Positions 47,854 to 56,653 of a DNA stretch of 64,000 nt are shown here, piece after piece. The translations under genes were made by a program, and so were the position numbers. The notes beneath the pieces were generated by a model. That model searched no databases, was not told where the DNA came from, and saw nothing but the letters and a program-made list of their open reading frames with translations. Origin of the DNA: Sphingorhabdus sp. M41 (GTDB taxonomy: Bacteria; Pseudomonadota; Alphaproteobacteria; Sphingomonadales; Sphingomonadaceae); NCBI RefSeq assembly GCF_001586275.1, contig NZ_CP014545.1:1576501-1640500 (forward strand), written 5' to 3'. The first letter of the stretch is position 1; the number at the start of each line of letters is the position of its first letter.

Positions 47854-49266
47854 ATGGCAGACACTTATGACCTTATCGTTCTCGGCTCCGGCCCCGGCGG
47901 CTATGTAGCCGCGATCCGCGCCTCGCAACTGGGGCTGAAGACCGCCATTGTCGAACGCGAAAATCTGGGTGGCATCTGCCTCAACTGGGGCTGCATCCCG
48001 ACCAAGGCAATGCTGCGCTCGGCGGAAGTGTTTCACAATATGAAACATGCCAGCGACTATGGTCTGGTCGCGGAGAAGATCAGCGCTGACCTTGATGCGA
48101 TTGTCAAACGCTCGCGCGGGGTGGCAAAACAGCTCAATCAAGGTGTCACCGGCCTGATGAAGAAGAACAAGATTGATGTCGTGATGGGCGATGGCAAGAT
48201 CACTGCGCCGGGCAAACTGACCGTCACCACGGACAAGGGCGAGGAACAGCTGACTGCGAAGAATATCATCATCGCCACTGGCGCCCGCGCCCGCGATCTG
48301 CCTTTTGCCAAGGCGGACGGCAAGCGCATCTGGACCTATCGCCACGCGATGACGCCAAGCGAAACGCCGACCAAATTGCTGGTCATCGGTTCCGGGGCAA
48401 TCGGCATCGAATTTGCCAGCTTCTACAATGACATCGGCGTCGATGTAACTGTCGTCGAAATGCTCGATCGGATCGTCCCGGTAGAGGATGAGGAAATCTC
48501 CAAGTTCCTCGAAAAGTCTTTGAAAAAACAGGGCATGACGATCATGATCGGCGCCGGTGTCAAGAGCATCGAGACCGGCGACAAGGGCGTCAAGGCGGAG
48601 ATCGAGGACAGCGAGGGCAAGAAGGAGGTGCACGATTTCAGCCATGTCATCGTCGCCGTTGGCATCATTCCCAATATCGAGACCATTGGCCTCGATCAGC
48701 TTGGCGTTGAACCCGACAAGCGTTTTCATATCAAGACCGACGACTATTGCCGGACCAATATCGACGGCATTTACGCGATCGGTGACTGTACCGCTGGCCC
48801 GTGGCTGGCGCACAAGGCGAGCCATGAAGGCGTCATTGCGGCAGAAACCATCGCCCAGTCGATGGGCAAGGACGGTCATCCGCATGTCATGGACGTCAAC
48901 AATATTCCCGGCTGCACCTATTGCCACCCGCAGATCGCCAGCGTCGGCCTGACCGAAGCCAAGGCGAAAGAAGCAGGCCATGACGTCAAGGTCGGCAAAT
49001 TCCCCTTCATCGGCAACGGCAAGGCGATTGCGCTTGGCGAGACCGAGGGTTTCATCAAGACGGTATTTGACGCCAAGACGGGCGAATTGCTCGGCGCCCA
49101 TATGATCGGCGCGGAAGTGACCGAACTGATCCAGGGCTATACAATCGGCAAGACTCTGGAAACCACCGAGGCGGAACTTATGAACACCGTCTTCCCGCAT
49201 CCGACGCTGAGCGAAATGATGCACGAGAGCGTGCTCGATGCTTATGGGCGTGTCTTGCATATGTGA
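47854..49266 (+). CDS. lpdA: Dihydrolipoyl dehydrogenase (E3)
   Basis: FAD enzyme reoxidising dihydrolipoamide with NAD. The FAD loop VLGSGPGGYVAA is at residues 9-20, the redox pair C-x4-C in GGICLNWGCIPTKAM near residue 41-46, the NAD loop VIGSGAIGIEFA near 180, and the C-terminal His in VFPHPTLSEMMHE. It is 470 residues and 21 bases after the thioesterase, completing a pdhC-thioesterase-lpdA unit. Confidence 0.95.
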   Translation: MADTYDLIVLGSGPGGYVAAIRASQLGLKTAIVERENLGGICLNWGCIPTKAMLRSAEVFHNMKHASDYGLVAEKISADLDAIVKRSRGVAKQLNQGVTGLMKKNKIDVVMGDGKITAPGKLTVTTDKGEEQLTAKNIIIATGARARDLPFAKADGKRIWTYRHAMTPSETPTKLLVIGSGAIGIEFASFYNDIGVDVTVVEMLDRIVPVEDEEISKFLEKSLKKQGMTIMIGAGVKSIETGDKGVKAEIEDSEGKKEVHDFSHVIVAVGIIPNIETIGLDQLGVEPDKRFHIKTDDYCRTNIDGIYAIGDCTAGPWLAHKASHEGVIAAETIAQSMGKDGHPHVMDVNNIPGCTYCHPQIASVGLTEAKAKEAGHDVKVGKFPFIGNGKAIALGETEGFIKTVFDAKTGELLGAHMIGAEVTELIQGYTIGKTLETTEAELMNTVFPHPTLSEMMHESVLDAYGRVLHM

Positions 49267-49435
49267 TTTCCTTCTCCCGTGAGGGAGAAGGATAGGAAGG
49301 CTTATCCGACAGGATTAGCCGCAGTTGGATGAGGGCGTTCTGCACTCTGAAGCGAAGTACACCCTCACCCAGCTCCGGCTAGGCAACAAGTTGCCAAGCC
49401 TGCGCAACCCTCTCCCGCACGGGAGAGGGTACTCA
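49267..49435. repeat. Composite palindromic repeat cluster after lpdA
   Basis: Three hairpins lie in 170 bases: CCTTCTCCC/GGGAGAAGG at 49270-49291 with loop GTGA, GGCAAC/GTTGCC at 49382-49395, and ACCCTCTCCC/GGGAGAGGGT at 49407-49430 with loop GCAC. A weaker GGATGAGGG/CCCTCACCC pair spans the middle. The first begins four bases after the lpdA stop and may end its transcript, but the CTCTCCC/GGGAGAG wording is that of a dispersed extragenic repeat. From 49436 to 49698 no gene is seen; a palindrome AACTTTGTAAAGTT (49649-49662) lies ahead of the aminotransferase gene. Confidence 0.75.
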
Positions 49436-49698
49436 GCGATCAACTGCATGTCCCCTGCCGAAGAGTAGGGCACAGAATTATCCTGAACTCTCGTCTGGAT
49501 ACCGCCCGTTCGCGGGGTACAAATCCCTTTCCTACATGCCCCCATTTGCGCTATCCTGAGCGCCATGAACCACTCTGTTGCAAGACCAGTTACACCCGCA
49601 AAAATAGCGTTTTCCGCGGCAATCCGGTTTTTTACTTTTAACACTGTAAACTTTGTAAAGTTCAAAGCGTTTTTCACTAAATCAGAAGGTTGATATCC

Positions 49699-50613
49699 AT
49701 GGCCAAGGGCACGCACGACTTTACCGCTGATCCGCGCAACGAGACTATTCTGATCAACGTCAACGGCGTTATGACGCCGCGAGCCGAGGCTGTGGTATCC
49801 GTTTTTGACAGCGGCTTCATGCTCGGCGACGGCGTCTGGGAAGGGCTGCGCGTGCACAAGGGCAGGATCGCATTTCTTGACGCTCATCTGGATCGCCTGT
49901 TTGAAGGTTCAAAGGCGATTGCCATGGACATAGGTATCACGCGGGAAATATTGATCGAGCGGCTTTATGAAACGATCAGTGAAAATGGTATGGCCGATCA
50001 GGAGGGTGTCCATATTCGGCTGATGGTGACGCGCGGCATCCGCTCGACGCCCTATCAGGACCCGCGCGTGGTGATTTCCTCTGCGACCATCGTGATCATT
50101 CCCGAATATAAGGAAGCGCTGCCGAGCACGGTCGAAAACGGTATCCGCCTGTTCACCGTCCATGTCCGGCGCGGCGATCCGGCGGTGCAGGACCAGAAGC
50201 TCAACTCGCACAGCAAGCTCAACTGTATCACCGCCTGCATCCAGGCAACGCAGGCCGGAGCGGACGAGGCACTGATGCTCGACCCGCATGGCTTTGTCGC
50301 AACCTGCAACAGCACCCATTTCTTCATCGTCCGCAAGGGTGAGGTCTGGACCTCGACCGGGAACTATTGCCTCGGCGGGATCACCCGGGCCAATGTAATC
50401 CGGATCTGCCGGGAGAATGATATCCCGGTGTTCGAGAAGAATTTCTCGCTGACCGACGTCTATGGCGCGGACGAAGCCTTTGTCACCGGGACTTTTGCCG
50501 GGGTGGTGCCTGCGACCGAAGTCGATGGCCGGATATTGACCGAGGGCAGGGGACCGATGGTCGAGCGGTTGCAGGGGCTGTATAAAGAGCTGATCGAGCG
50601 TGACGTTGCCTGA
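49699..50613 (+). CDS. Class IV aminotransferase (branched-chain/D-amino-acid type)
   Basis: PLP enzyme of fold IV, 304 residues from ATG 49699; an in-frame TTG at 49690 would add three residues, but AGAAGG at 49684-49689 fits the ATG. Recognisable features are SGFMLGDGVWEGLRV near residue 37, the Schiff-base Lys in NSHSKLNCI near residue 173, and GGITRANVI with FVTGTFAGVVP towards the end. BCAT, D-alanine aminotransferase and 4-amino-4-deoxychorismate lyase share these motifs, so specificity is open. It is followed by a sulfotransferase-like gene. Confidence 0.85.
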   Translation: MAKGTHDFTADPRNETILINVNGVMTPRAEAVVSVFDSGFMLGDGVWEGLRVHKGRIAFLDAHLDRLFEGSKAIAMDIGITREILIERLYETISENGMADQEGVHIRLMVTRGIRSTPYQDPRVVISSATIVIIPEYKEALPSTVENGIRLFTVHVRRGDPAVQDQKLNSHSKLNCITACIQATQAGADEALMLDPHGFVATCNSTHFFIVRKGEVWTSTGNYCLGGITRANVIRICRENDIPVFEKNFSLTDVYGADEAFVTGTFAGVVPATEVDGRILTEGRGPMVERLQGLYKELIERDVA

Positions 50614-50615
50614 TC

Positions 50616-50686
50616 CCGTTCGTGTCGAGCGCAGTGGCGACACTGTGTCGGTTCTCCGGCATCTCGACTTCGCTCGATTCGAACGG
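50616..50686. repeat. Imperfect palindromic repeat, family D
   Basis: Left arm CCGTTCGTGTCGAGCG and right arm CGCTCGATTCGAACGG are inverted partners with two small mismatched segments. It starts three bases after the aminotransferase stop. It matches a common extragenic repeat family with the wording CCGTTCG-TCGAGCG. Confidence 0.6.
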
Positions 50687-50758
50687 TTTGCGATGACGAT
50701 ATTGCCGGATCGTCTACGCGCTATATCAAGCCGACCGCAGGTCATTCCCAATAGGTTT

Positions 50759-50834
50759 CTCGCGCGAAGCCGCGAAGACACGAAGAAGGTATTTAAAGCG
50801 GCAACAGCTTCGCGCCTTCGCGTCTTCGCGCGAG
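50759..50834. repeat. Palindromic repeat, family E
   Basis: Arms 50759-50785 and 50808-50834 pair over 27 positions with about three mismatches; the outer bases are CTCGCGCGAAG and CTTCGCGCGAG. The loop is A+T-rich (gtatttaaag). It fills the middle of the spacer between the aminotransferase and sulfotransferase-like genes. Confidence 0.7.
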
Positions 50835-50895
50835 TCCATAATGCACTCGAGAATAAACGCTTCGCGGCGATCCAGGAGACACAGGTGATACAATC

Positions 50896-51624
50896 ATGAC
50901 TATCCGCATTGCCATGTGGTCCGGCCCGCGCAATATTTCTACCGCGATGATGCGCAGCTTTGGCGGGCGCAGCGATTGCGCGGTCAGCGACGAACCTTTT
51001 TACGGGGCGTTCCTGAAAACCACTGGCCAGCGGCAGCCGATGGCGGATGAAGTCATTGCGTCAATGGATTGCGACTGGCAGTCGGTGGCGGAGGATATGC
51101 GCGGACCTGTACCGAACGACAAGGCGGTCTGGTATCAGAAACATATGCCGCACCATATGGTTTCGGACGTGTCGATTGATGACTTTCCCGATCATCGGCA
51201 CGCCTTCCTGATCCGTGACCCCGAGCGGGTGGTGGCCAGCTATGCAGCCAAAAGAGTTGAGGTTACGGCTGACGATCTCGGCTATGGGCGGCAGCTGGAA
51301 TATGTTGATCGTGCGGCGCAACTGACCGGCAAGCCGCCGGTGGTGCTTGATAGCGCGGACATATTGCGCGATCCCGAGGGGTATTTGCGGGCGATTTGTG
51401 CTGTTCTGGATATCCCGTGGGACCCCGGTATGCTCTCATGGCAATCGGGTCAGCGTGAAACGGATGGTATCTGGGCAAGTCACTGGTATGGGCGCGTCAT
51501 CGAGACAACCGGTTTCGGGCAACCGGAAAGCACCGCGCCCAGGCTGGGAGAACGGGAGCAGGCGATCGCGGACCAGTGCCGCGATGCCTATTCCCGCCTG
51601 TCGGCTTTGCGGATCCAGCTATAA
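50896..51624 (+). CDS. Sulfotransferase-like protein
   Basis: A 242-residue P-loop protein of the sulfotransferase superfamily. The N-terminal 5'-phosphosulfate-type loop reads MWSGPRNISTAMMRSF at residues 7-22 and the 3'-phosphate-type Arg/Ser region RDPERVVASY near residue 110. Whether it binds PAPS and transfers sulfate is not proven; this subgroup is usually annotated beside class IV aminotransferases. As I recall, the equivalent domains are fused in plant BCAT-like proteins. The gene follows the aminotransferase after a 282-base repeat-containing spacer. Confidence 0.75.
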   Translation: MTIRIAMWSGPRNISTAMMRSFGGRSDCAVSDEPFYGAFLKTTGQRQPMADEVIASMDCDWQSVAEDMRGPVPNDKAVWYQKHMPHHMVSDVSIDDFPDHRHAFLIRDPERVVASYAAKRVEVTADDLGYGRQLEYVDRAAQLTGKPPVVLDSADILRDPEGYLRAICAVLDIPWDPGMLSWQSGQRETDGIWASHWYGRVIETTGFGQPESTAPRLGEREQAIADQCRDAYSRLSALRIQL

Positions 51625-51629
51625 GGCAA

Positions 51630-52175
51630 TCAGCCTTGTGGGCTAGCCGACTTTCCGATCCGTTCGAATATAGTGCCGTCGAGAACCATGTAGAGGAGAC
51701 CAAGGCCGGCGAACCACAGCATGTCGTTCTGCGCGATCATCCAGACGATGGCCGGCGAAAAATTCTCGACGCCGCCAAGGACCGTTGCTGCGGCAAGCAG
51801 CAGCGCTTCGTAGGCAATGAAGCCCGCGACAAAGGACAGGCCGAGCGACAGCAACGAGCGATCGCCGCGAATGTCCAATATGGTCTTCGCTACGAACAGG
51901 GTCGCGATGGCAGTCGCGCCCATGGCGAGACCGTGACCAAAACTGTTCGCGGTTTGCGGATAGCCGAGGATAAGATAGCCAACCAGCTGATTGGCAAACC
52001 AAACCGCGCCCATCCAGACCGCTGCCTTGCGGAACGGCAAGGTCGCCGCCAGCAAGGTCGCGATCGCGGCAAAAGGGAATATGCAGGCCAATGCAAGGCT
52101 GCCCAGAACCGACGAAGTTGCCAGTACACCGGCCCAGATATTCTGGACGGACGATGAAGATTGACGGATTTGCAT
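51630..52175 (-). CDS. Polytopic membrane protein of the B12 operon, unknown
   Basis: A 181-residue protein with about six predicted membrane helices, no recognised family. It begins 29 bases after the BtuB-like receptor gene on the same strand, so it should be under the cobalamin riboswitch and act in B12 uptake or salvage. It has a single Cys (residue 31, LALACIFPF, in the first helix) and a single His (SFGHG), both possible cobalt ligands. BtuM, a small B12 transporter with a ligating membrane Cys, is a conceivable relative, but I could not confirm similarity. AAGGGA lies 11 bases before the ATG. Confidence 0.75.
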   Translation of the reverse strand: MQIRQSSSSVQNIWAGVLATSSVLGSLALACIFPFAAIATLLAATLPFRKAAVWMGAVWFANQLVGYLILGYPQTANSFGHGLAMGATAIATLFVAKTILDIRGDRSLLSLGLSFVAGFIAYEALLLAAATVLGGVENFSPAIVWMIAQNDMLWFAGLGLLYMVLDGTIFERIGKSASPQG

Positions 52176-52204
52176 GTGATCATATTCCCTTTTGCTATTG
52201 GATA

Positions 52205-54097
52205 TCAGAAACGCGCGCGCGCGCCAATGTACGCCGAACGCCCCGGAGAGCCAAAATCTGTGGCTGTTTCATAGGTTACATCGAACAGATTGTCGATACG
52301 TCCAAAGACTTCAAACGCATCGCTCAGCGGGATGCTCGCGCGTGCTCCGGCGAGTATATAGCCGTCGATACGGCGGCTGTTGGCGAGATCGTCGAAACTG
52401 TCACCCACCATCTGCATATCCGCGCCCAGTTTCAGACCGAAACCGGTCTCGTAGCTGGCGTTGAGATAGAGGCTGCTCGCCGGACGACGCGCCAGTTCAT
52501 TGCCGAAATTGGCGCCAGTCGACCGGTTCTCGGTGTCGAGCCAGGTGTAATTGGCGTCAAATCGCAGTCGCTCAACCGGGGTGATAGACAAGACCGCCTC
52601 GACGCCTTTGGTGCGGTTGCGTTCAATGTTCAAAGTCGTGCCGAACGGACGACTGCCATTGGTGCACACTTCTGGTGCGGGATCAGGCGCTACCGGACAG
52701 GCAGCAAAGGCGATCTGATTGTCGGTGTCGCGCTGGAACAGGGTCACGGCCACTTGCACCGCTTCGTCGATCAGCGAATGATCGATTCCGATTTCGTAGG
52801 ATTTTGCGGTTTCCGGCACCAGGTCTGGCGTGCCATAACCGAATGGGCGATCATCAAGATCGATCAGGGAAGGGGCCCTGAAGCCCTCGGCATAGCTGGC
52901 ACGGATTGTCGGTCCATCTTCACTAATGCGATAGGCGAGATTGCCGGCCAGGCTGGTATTGCCGCCAAAATCATCATGTTCGTCGTGCCGGATTCCGCCG
53001 GTCAGCGTGAGCCCGTCGACAGGCTTGAACACCGCCTGGAAATAGACGGAATCGATGCCGGTTGAATCACTCACTCCGCTATTTTCATAGCGGCTGTCTT
53101 CGGTCTCAGCGCCGAATATGAAGCGCAATTGATCGACTACGGCAAAGTCGCCCCGATATTCAAATCGTTCCGTCCGTCCTCTGGGCAGCGAGTTGAAAAA
53201 TGGGCTTATGATATCCCGGTTGATGTCGGAAATGCTGAAGGCGAACCGGTTCTGGAAACGCCCGTCAAATGCCTGGGCCTGAATGGCGGCGTTGCCGTAG
53301 ATTTCCTTCGCCAGCGAAAACTGGCTGTTGTCCGAACTAAAGGGCGGGAAGACGCTGTCATTGTCGACCCGGCTGTCGGCATAATAGCCGCTGGCTTCAA
53401 AACGGATCGTATCGGTCAGGTCGACCTGCAATTGTCCGGAAGCAGAATATTGGCGATAGCCGTCCAGTTCAGTTCCGCCGGAATAGACGCTGATACCGTC
53501 GGTGCGGACATAGCCGCCGCCGATGCTCAGGCCGACAGGCCCGACCTTGCCAGAGGCATTGCTGACCAGTCGCACCGTATCATGCGCGCCATATTCGCCC
53601 TGAACGAATAAAGTGAGATCCTCGGTCGGGCGTTTGGTGGTGATATTGACCACGCCGCCGACGGCCTGGCTGCCCCAGGTAACGCCACTGGCACCGCGCA
53701 AAACTTCCACGCGCTCGATATTGCCGGCCAGCAGATTGCCGAAATCAAAGGCACCATCGGGCGAGGACGGGTCGTTGACCCTGATGCCATTGATCAGCAC
53801 CAGTGTCTGATCGCTTTCCGCGCCGCGGATACGGACCGAGGTCTGTGACCCCAGTCCGCCGCTCTGGGTGACATTGACACCCGGCAGCTCCTGCAGAATG
53901 TCGGCAATCGAAATGATCTGCTGGTCGAGAATATCTGTTACATCGACAACGGATATAGCGGTGCCGGTGTCTTCGATATCCTGTTCAATACCGGTGGCGG
54001 TGACGATGATCTCGGAATCGTCGGCGGCCAGCGCAGGCACGGCGTAGCAATATGCGGAAGACGCCAAAAGCGTGGCTAAGGTTCGGAATTTATACAT
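52205..54097 (-). CDS. btuB: BtuB-like TonB-dependent cobalamin receptor
   Basis: Outer-membrane receptor for B12, 630 residues. The signal peptide is about 24 residues and ends AVPALA. A TonB-box-like E-I-I-V-T-A-T follows at 28-36, then the plug domain (VDVTDILDQQIISIADILQELPGVNVTQ region, starting near residue 50, with VRIRGAESDQTLVLINGIRV). The long barrel ends in the terminal aromatic residue (GARARF). The assignment to B12 rests on the riboswitch just upstream (54188-54350) and on general BtuB resemblance. AGGGAC serves the ATG. Confidence 0.9.
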   Translation of the reverse strand: MYKFRTLATLLASSAYCYAVPALAADDSEIIVTATGIEQDIEDTGTAISVVDVTDILDQQIISIADILQELPGVNVTQSGGLGSQTSVRIRGAESDQTLVLINGIRVNDPSSPDGAFDFGNLLAGNIERVEVLRGASGVTWGSQAVGGVVNITTKRPTEDLTLFVQGEYGAHDTVRLVSNASGKVGPVGLSIGGGYVRTDGISVYSGGTELDGYRQYSASGQLQVDLTDTIRFEASGYYADSRVDNDSVFPPFSSDNSQFSLAKEIYGNAAIQAQAFDGRFQNRFAFSISDINRDIISPFFNSLPRGRTERFEYRGDFAVVDQLRFIFGAETEDSRYENSGVSDSTGIDSVYFQAVFKPVDGLTLTGGIRHDEHDDFGGNTSLAGNLAYRISEDGPTIRASYAEGFRAPSLIDLDDRPFGYGTPDLVPETAKSYEIGIDHSLIDEAVQVAVTLFQRDTDNQIAFAACPVAPDPAPEVCTNGSRPFGTTLNIERNRTKGVEAVLSITPVERLRFDANYTWLDTENRSTGANFGNELARRPASSLYLNASYETGFGLKLGADMQMVGDSFDDLANSRRIDGYILAGARASIPLSDAFEVFGRIDNLFDVTYETATDFGSPGRSAYIGARARF

Positions 54098-54138
54098 AGG
54101 TAGTCCCTTTTGTTAACGACATAGATTGCCGCTACGCA

Positions 54139-54150
54139 GGGGAAAACCCC
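54139..54150 (-). promoter_or_regulatory. Hairpin in riboswitch expression platform
   Basis: GGGGAAAACCCC forms a four-base stem with an AAAA/TTTT loop, 40-odd bases before the btuB start, between the aptamer and the ribosome site. Together with the neighbouring G/C-rich stretch (CGGACGGGG, minus strand) it could sequester or release the ribosome site. Confidence 0.45.
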
Positions 54151-54187
54151 GTTCACCCGACACACCCCGTCCGGCTGAAGAACGACG

Positions 54188-54350
54188 ATATAGGGCAGGT
54201 CTCCTGACTTGCGGATCGCTGTCGAACATGCCGCCTTCCCAGATCGGGTGATCCAGTGGCATTTGGCATATCGGCTAGCCGCTTACAGTTGCGGGGGCAG
54301 TACCGGATTTGAATAGGGCCGAAGCCTTTTTCTCACCGATTTCCCTTTGA
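54188..54350 (-). promoter_or_regulatory. Cobalamin riboswitch
   Basis: On the minus strand the conserved core is complete: GGTGAGAAA near the 5' end, then CTGCCCCCGCAACTGTAAGC (the central junction), GCCACTGG, CCGATCTGGGAAGGC, and the closing AGTCAGGAGACCTGCC (B12 box region). It precedes the BtuB-like receptor by about 90 bases. Adenosyl- or methylcobalamin binding should repress the operon. I see no gene in the rest of 54098-54592. Confidence 0.95.
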
Positions 54351-54592
54351 ATTCTCGATTAAGAGAAACCCAATATCTGGCGCCCCATTCGTCGAAAATG
54401 ATTCGAGTTGCAAGCCCAAATGTAAATTTGCCGTCCGTAGAAAAGCTTCTCATTATTCAGTGTATCAATAACCGCCAAGTTCTTGATTAACCGATTTCGC
54501 CGGTTAAATTCCGTCGGGGTGAGTGCAGAATCTACTTCGCTCCTGAATTCCAATCATGCTATAGGATGTTTCTCAATTTAGGAATGATAGTC

Positions 54593-54940
54593 ATGATTGC
54601 ATTTTTGAGTATTGCCTTGTTCAGCACCGTATCAGCCGCCGCACTCGATGATGCGGAAACCGCGCGCGTCGCTTATTCCAACTGCCTCGTTGATTTCACA
54701 ACGGCGCAACTGGACGAGAAAACCGGAACGAGCGCTTTCAAGAAAGCCGCTACAACTGCCTGTTCTGACGAGCGCAACGCAATGATCTCTGCGTTGAAAA
54801 AAGACGAAATGGAATTTGGCAGTTCGGATAGCGAGGCGACAAGCTTTGCAACGGAAGAAGCCGATGGTGTGCTCTTTTCCTTTACTGACGGTTACGCGGG
54901 ATATGCGAGTTCCAGTACGCGACCTGTCAAAGAGGAATGA
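54593..54940 (+). CDS. Small secreted protein, unknown
   Basis: About 115 residues. A signal peptide (MIAFLSIALFSTVSAAALDD, cleavage likely after VSA) is followed by a hydrophilic, helix-prone mature part with two cysteines (NCLVDF and TACSDERN), likely paired, and an acidic Ser/Thr-rich tail. ATG 54593 is chosen because AGGA lies nine bases before it; ATG 54566 and 54584 are in frame. No family recognised. It converges on the TpsB-like gene. Confidence 0.65.
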   Translation: MIAFLSIALFSTVSAAALDDAETARVAYSNCLVDFTTAQLDEKTGTSAFKKAATTACSDERNAMISALKKDEMEFGSSDSEATSFATEEADGVLFSFTDGYAGYASSSTRPVKEE

Positions 54941-55009
54941 TTCACTAACTGCAATGTGCCGGCGATTCTTGGTTTCTGGCTTTATTTAGGCTTATGCGTA
55001 GGATGGGCG

Positions 55010-56653
55010 CTAGAAGCGCAATCCTACCTGGATATTGATCTTGGGAGATTGGTCTCCGCTCTCAAAGCGATCGTTGCCGACCGGAGCAGCAGCTTCGAAG
55101 CTGAAATCCAGCCTGCCTATCTGAGAGCGAATTCCTCCCCCGGCCGATGCAAGCGAACCGTCGCCGAGGTTGGTTCCGATGTTGGAAACGTAACCACCAT
55201 CGACAAAGGCATAGAATTGAAGCCAGTCAAGCCATGCACTGACGTCGTTAAATTCCTTTCGCAGTTCGGCCAGGCCAAGGACACCTTCGTCGCCAAATCG
55301 TTCGCTGAAGTCATAGCCTTTACCGAAATAGGGACCACCGATTGCAATCTCATTCGCAGAGAGCAGGGGCCGTGAGGCGATTTGCGCATTGCCCGCCAAT
55401 CGCATGCCAAAGCCGTTTCCGATATTCAGAATGGAGTTGATCCAGAAATTTGCCTTGGTAAATTCGCCACTCCCGTCGTTCCGCGAATTCAGTGGATCGC
55501 CGCTTTGGCTTGCCCCAAAAATTCCCAGCCCTTGAGTAACCCCTAGGCCGCCATAAATTCGGCCAATACCGACATTATAATTTCCCGAGAAATTCAGTGC
55601 GGCGGTCGCAATCTGGTCATTCTGGAACAAGAGTCCATTTTGCGATTGCTGAACCTCCAAATAGGCAAGTTCGGCATTGAGCCATAGATTGAGATCATTG
55701 CTGCGTTTCAGAGCATGGCTGGCAAAAACCGATGCGTACCGATTGTGACCGGTGAAATCGAAATTGCTAAGCCTGCCACCAGATCGCGTGCGACCGCCTG
55801 CGCCTGAGATTCCAACCACGGTCCCGCCATTGCCCAGGGTCATGGCATATCGTGCATATATATAGGTCAGTTCTTTCGGTTGAATGGCCGACCCGATAAC
55901 ATTGGTGGTGAGCACATCACTGTCGGTCAACAATCCCGGAAGATCGAGATTCAGCCTCATTCGGATTGGACCAAGCGTTTCAGGACCGTAATTGTCCAGA
56001 GCTACATGCCCCTTTGCCTTGTCTTCCCGCACTGTAACGACAAGCACACCTTTACCATCTTCGCGCTGGTAATTTGAATTGAGCAGCGTAATTCCCGGCA
56101 AATCGCCAGCCAAAAGCAATTGTCGCTCGACGATATCTGAAAGCGCCGCCGGACGTTGCAACTCGTCCAGGATTTTTCTCAGGCGCCGGTTTGCTGACCC
56201 GATGATCCGAACTTCATCAATAGCGCCGGGATCAAGTAGCACCTCGACGATGCCGATTTTCACTGATTGGGATGGAATCCGTGCGCTGGCGAAAATATAG
56301 CCCCTGTTTCTAGCGGCGGCCGATACATCGCTCGCCAAATCCCGCAGCAAATCCTCGCTGGCTTCCTGTCCGATGAATTTCTCATAGCTACTGGCGAGAA
56401 GCTCGGCAGGGATTTGAGATCCGGAATTTATGCTTACTGCTCCGATTGTGATCGAAGGATTTTCACGGGCTTGTTGGTCAAGTTGCTGCGGAACAACAGC
56501 GGGTGCCACAACATCGTTTCCGCTTGGCACGCCAACTGTCCATTCGCCCTGATCGCCAACGCTTTCGAACGGATTTCCGTTTTGCTGAGCAAGAATGGAT
56601 GAGGGGCAGCAACTCAATAAGGTCCACATCAAAATTTTAATTTCTGGATGCAC
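55010..56653 (-). CDS. ShlB/FhaC/HecB-type two-partner secretion outer-membrane transporter (TpsB)
   Basis: Omp85-superfamily protein of 547 residues. A signal peptide (hydrophobic ILMWTLLSCCPSSILA) is followed by a Gln/Pro linker and a POTRA domain (GYIFASARIPSQSVKIGIVE near residue 105-125). A second POTRA and a 16-strand-like barrel end at the terminal Phe (QVGLRF). The usual VRGY loop motif reads FGKGYDF, Arg replaced by Lys. The GTG at 56653 has GGGAG six bases upstream; a TTG at 56695 would precede the ribosome site. The usual partner exoprotein (TpsA) is absent; the divergent neighbour is a FecR-repeat protein. Confidence 0.9.
   Translation of the reverse strand: MHPEIKILMWTLLSCCPSSILAQQNGNPFESVGDQGEWTVGVPSGNDVVAPAVVPQQLDQQARENPSITIGAVSINSGSQIPAELLASSYEKFIGQEASEDLLRDLASDVSAAARNRGYIFASARIPSQSVKIGIVEVLLDPGAIDEVRIIGSANRRLRKILDELQRPAALSDIVERQLLLAGDLPGITLLNSNYQREDGKGVLVVTVREDKAKGHVALDNYGPETLGPIRMRLNLDLPGLLTDSDVLTTNVIGSAIQPKELTYIYARYAMTLGNGGTVVGISGAGGRTRSGGRLSNFDFTGHNRYASVFASHALKRSNDLNLWLNAELAYLEVQQSQNGLLFQNDQIATAALNFSGNYNVGIGRIYGGLGVTQGLGIFGASQSGDPLNSRNDGSGEFTKANFWINSILNIGNGFGMRLAGNAQIASRPLLSANEIAIGGPYFGKGYDFSERFGDEGVLGLAELRKEFNDVSAWLDWLQFYAFVDGGYVSNIGTNLGDGSLASAGGGIRSQIGRLDFSFEAAAPVGNDRFESGDQSPKINIQVGLRF

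Noticed and set aside
47836-49260. 474-codon minus-strand frame opposite lpdA
   Set aside because: Antisense shadow of a complete lipoamide dehydrogenase gene.
49436-49640. Possible small RNA or tRNA-like element (GGTACAAATCCC resembles a T-loop)
   Set aside because: No cloverleaf or matching acceptor stem could be drawn; left as noncoding spacer.
49315-49887. 190-codon minus-strand frame over the repeat cluster and aminotransferase start
   Set aside because: It crosses palindromic repeats and the start of a well-supported gene; no domain.
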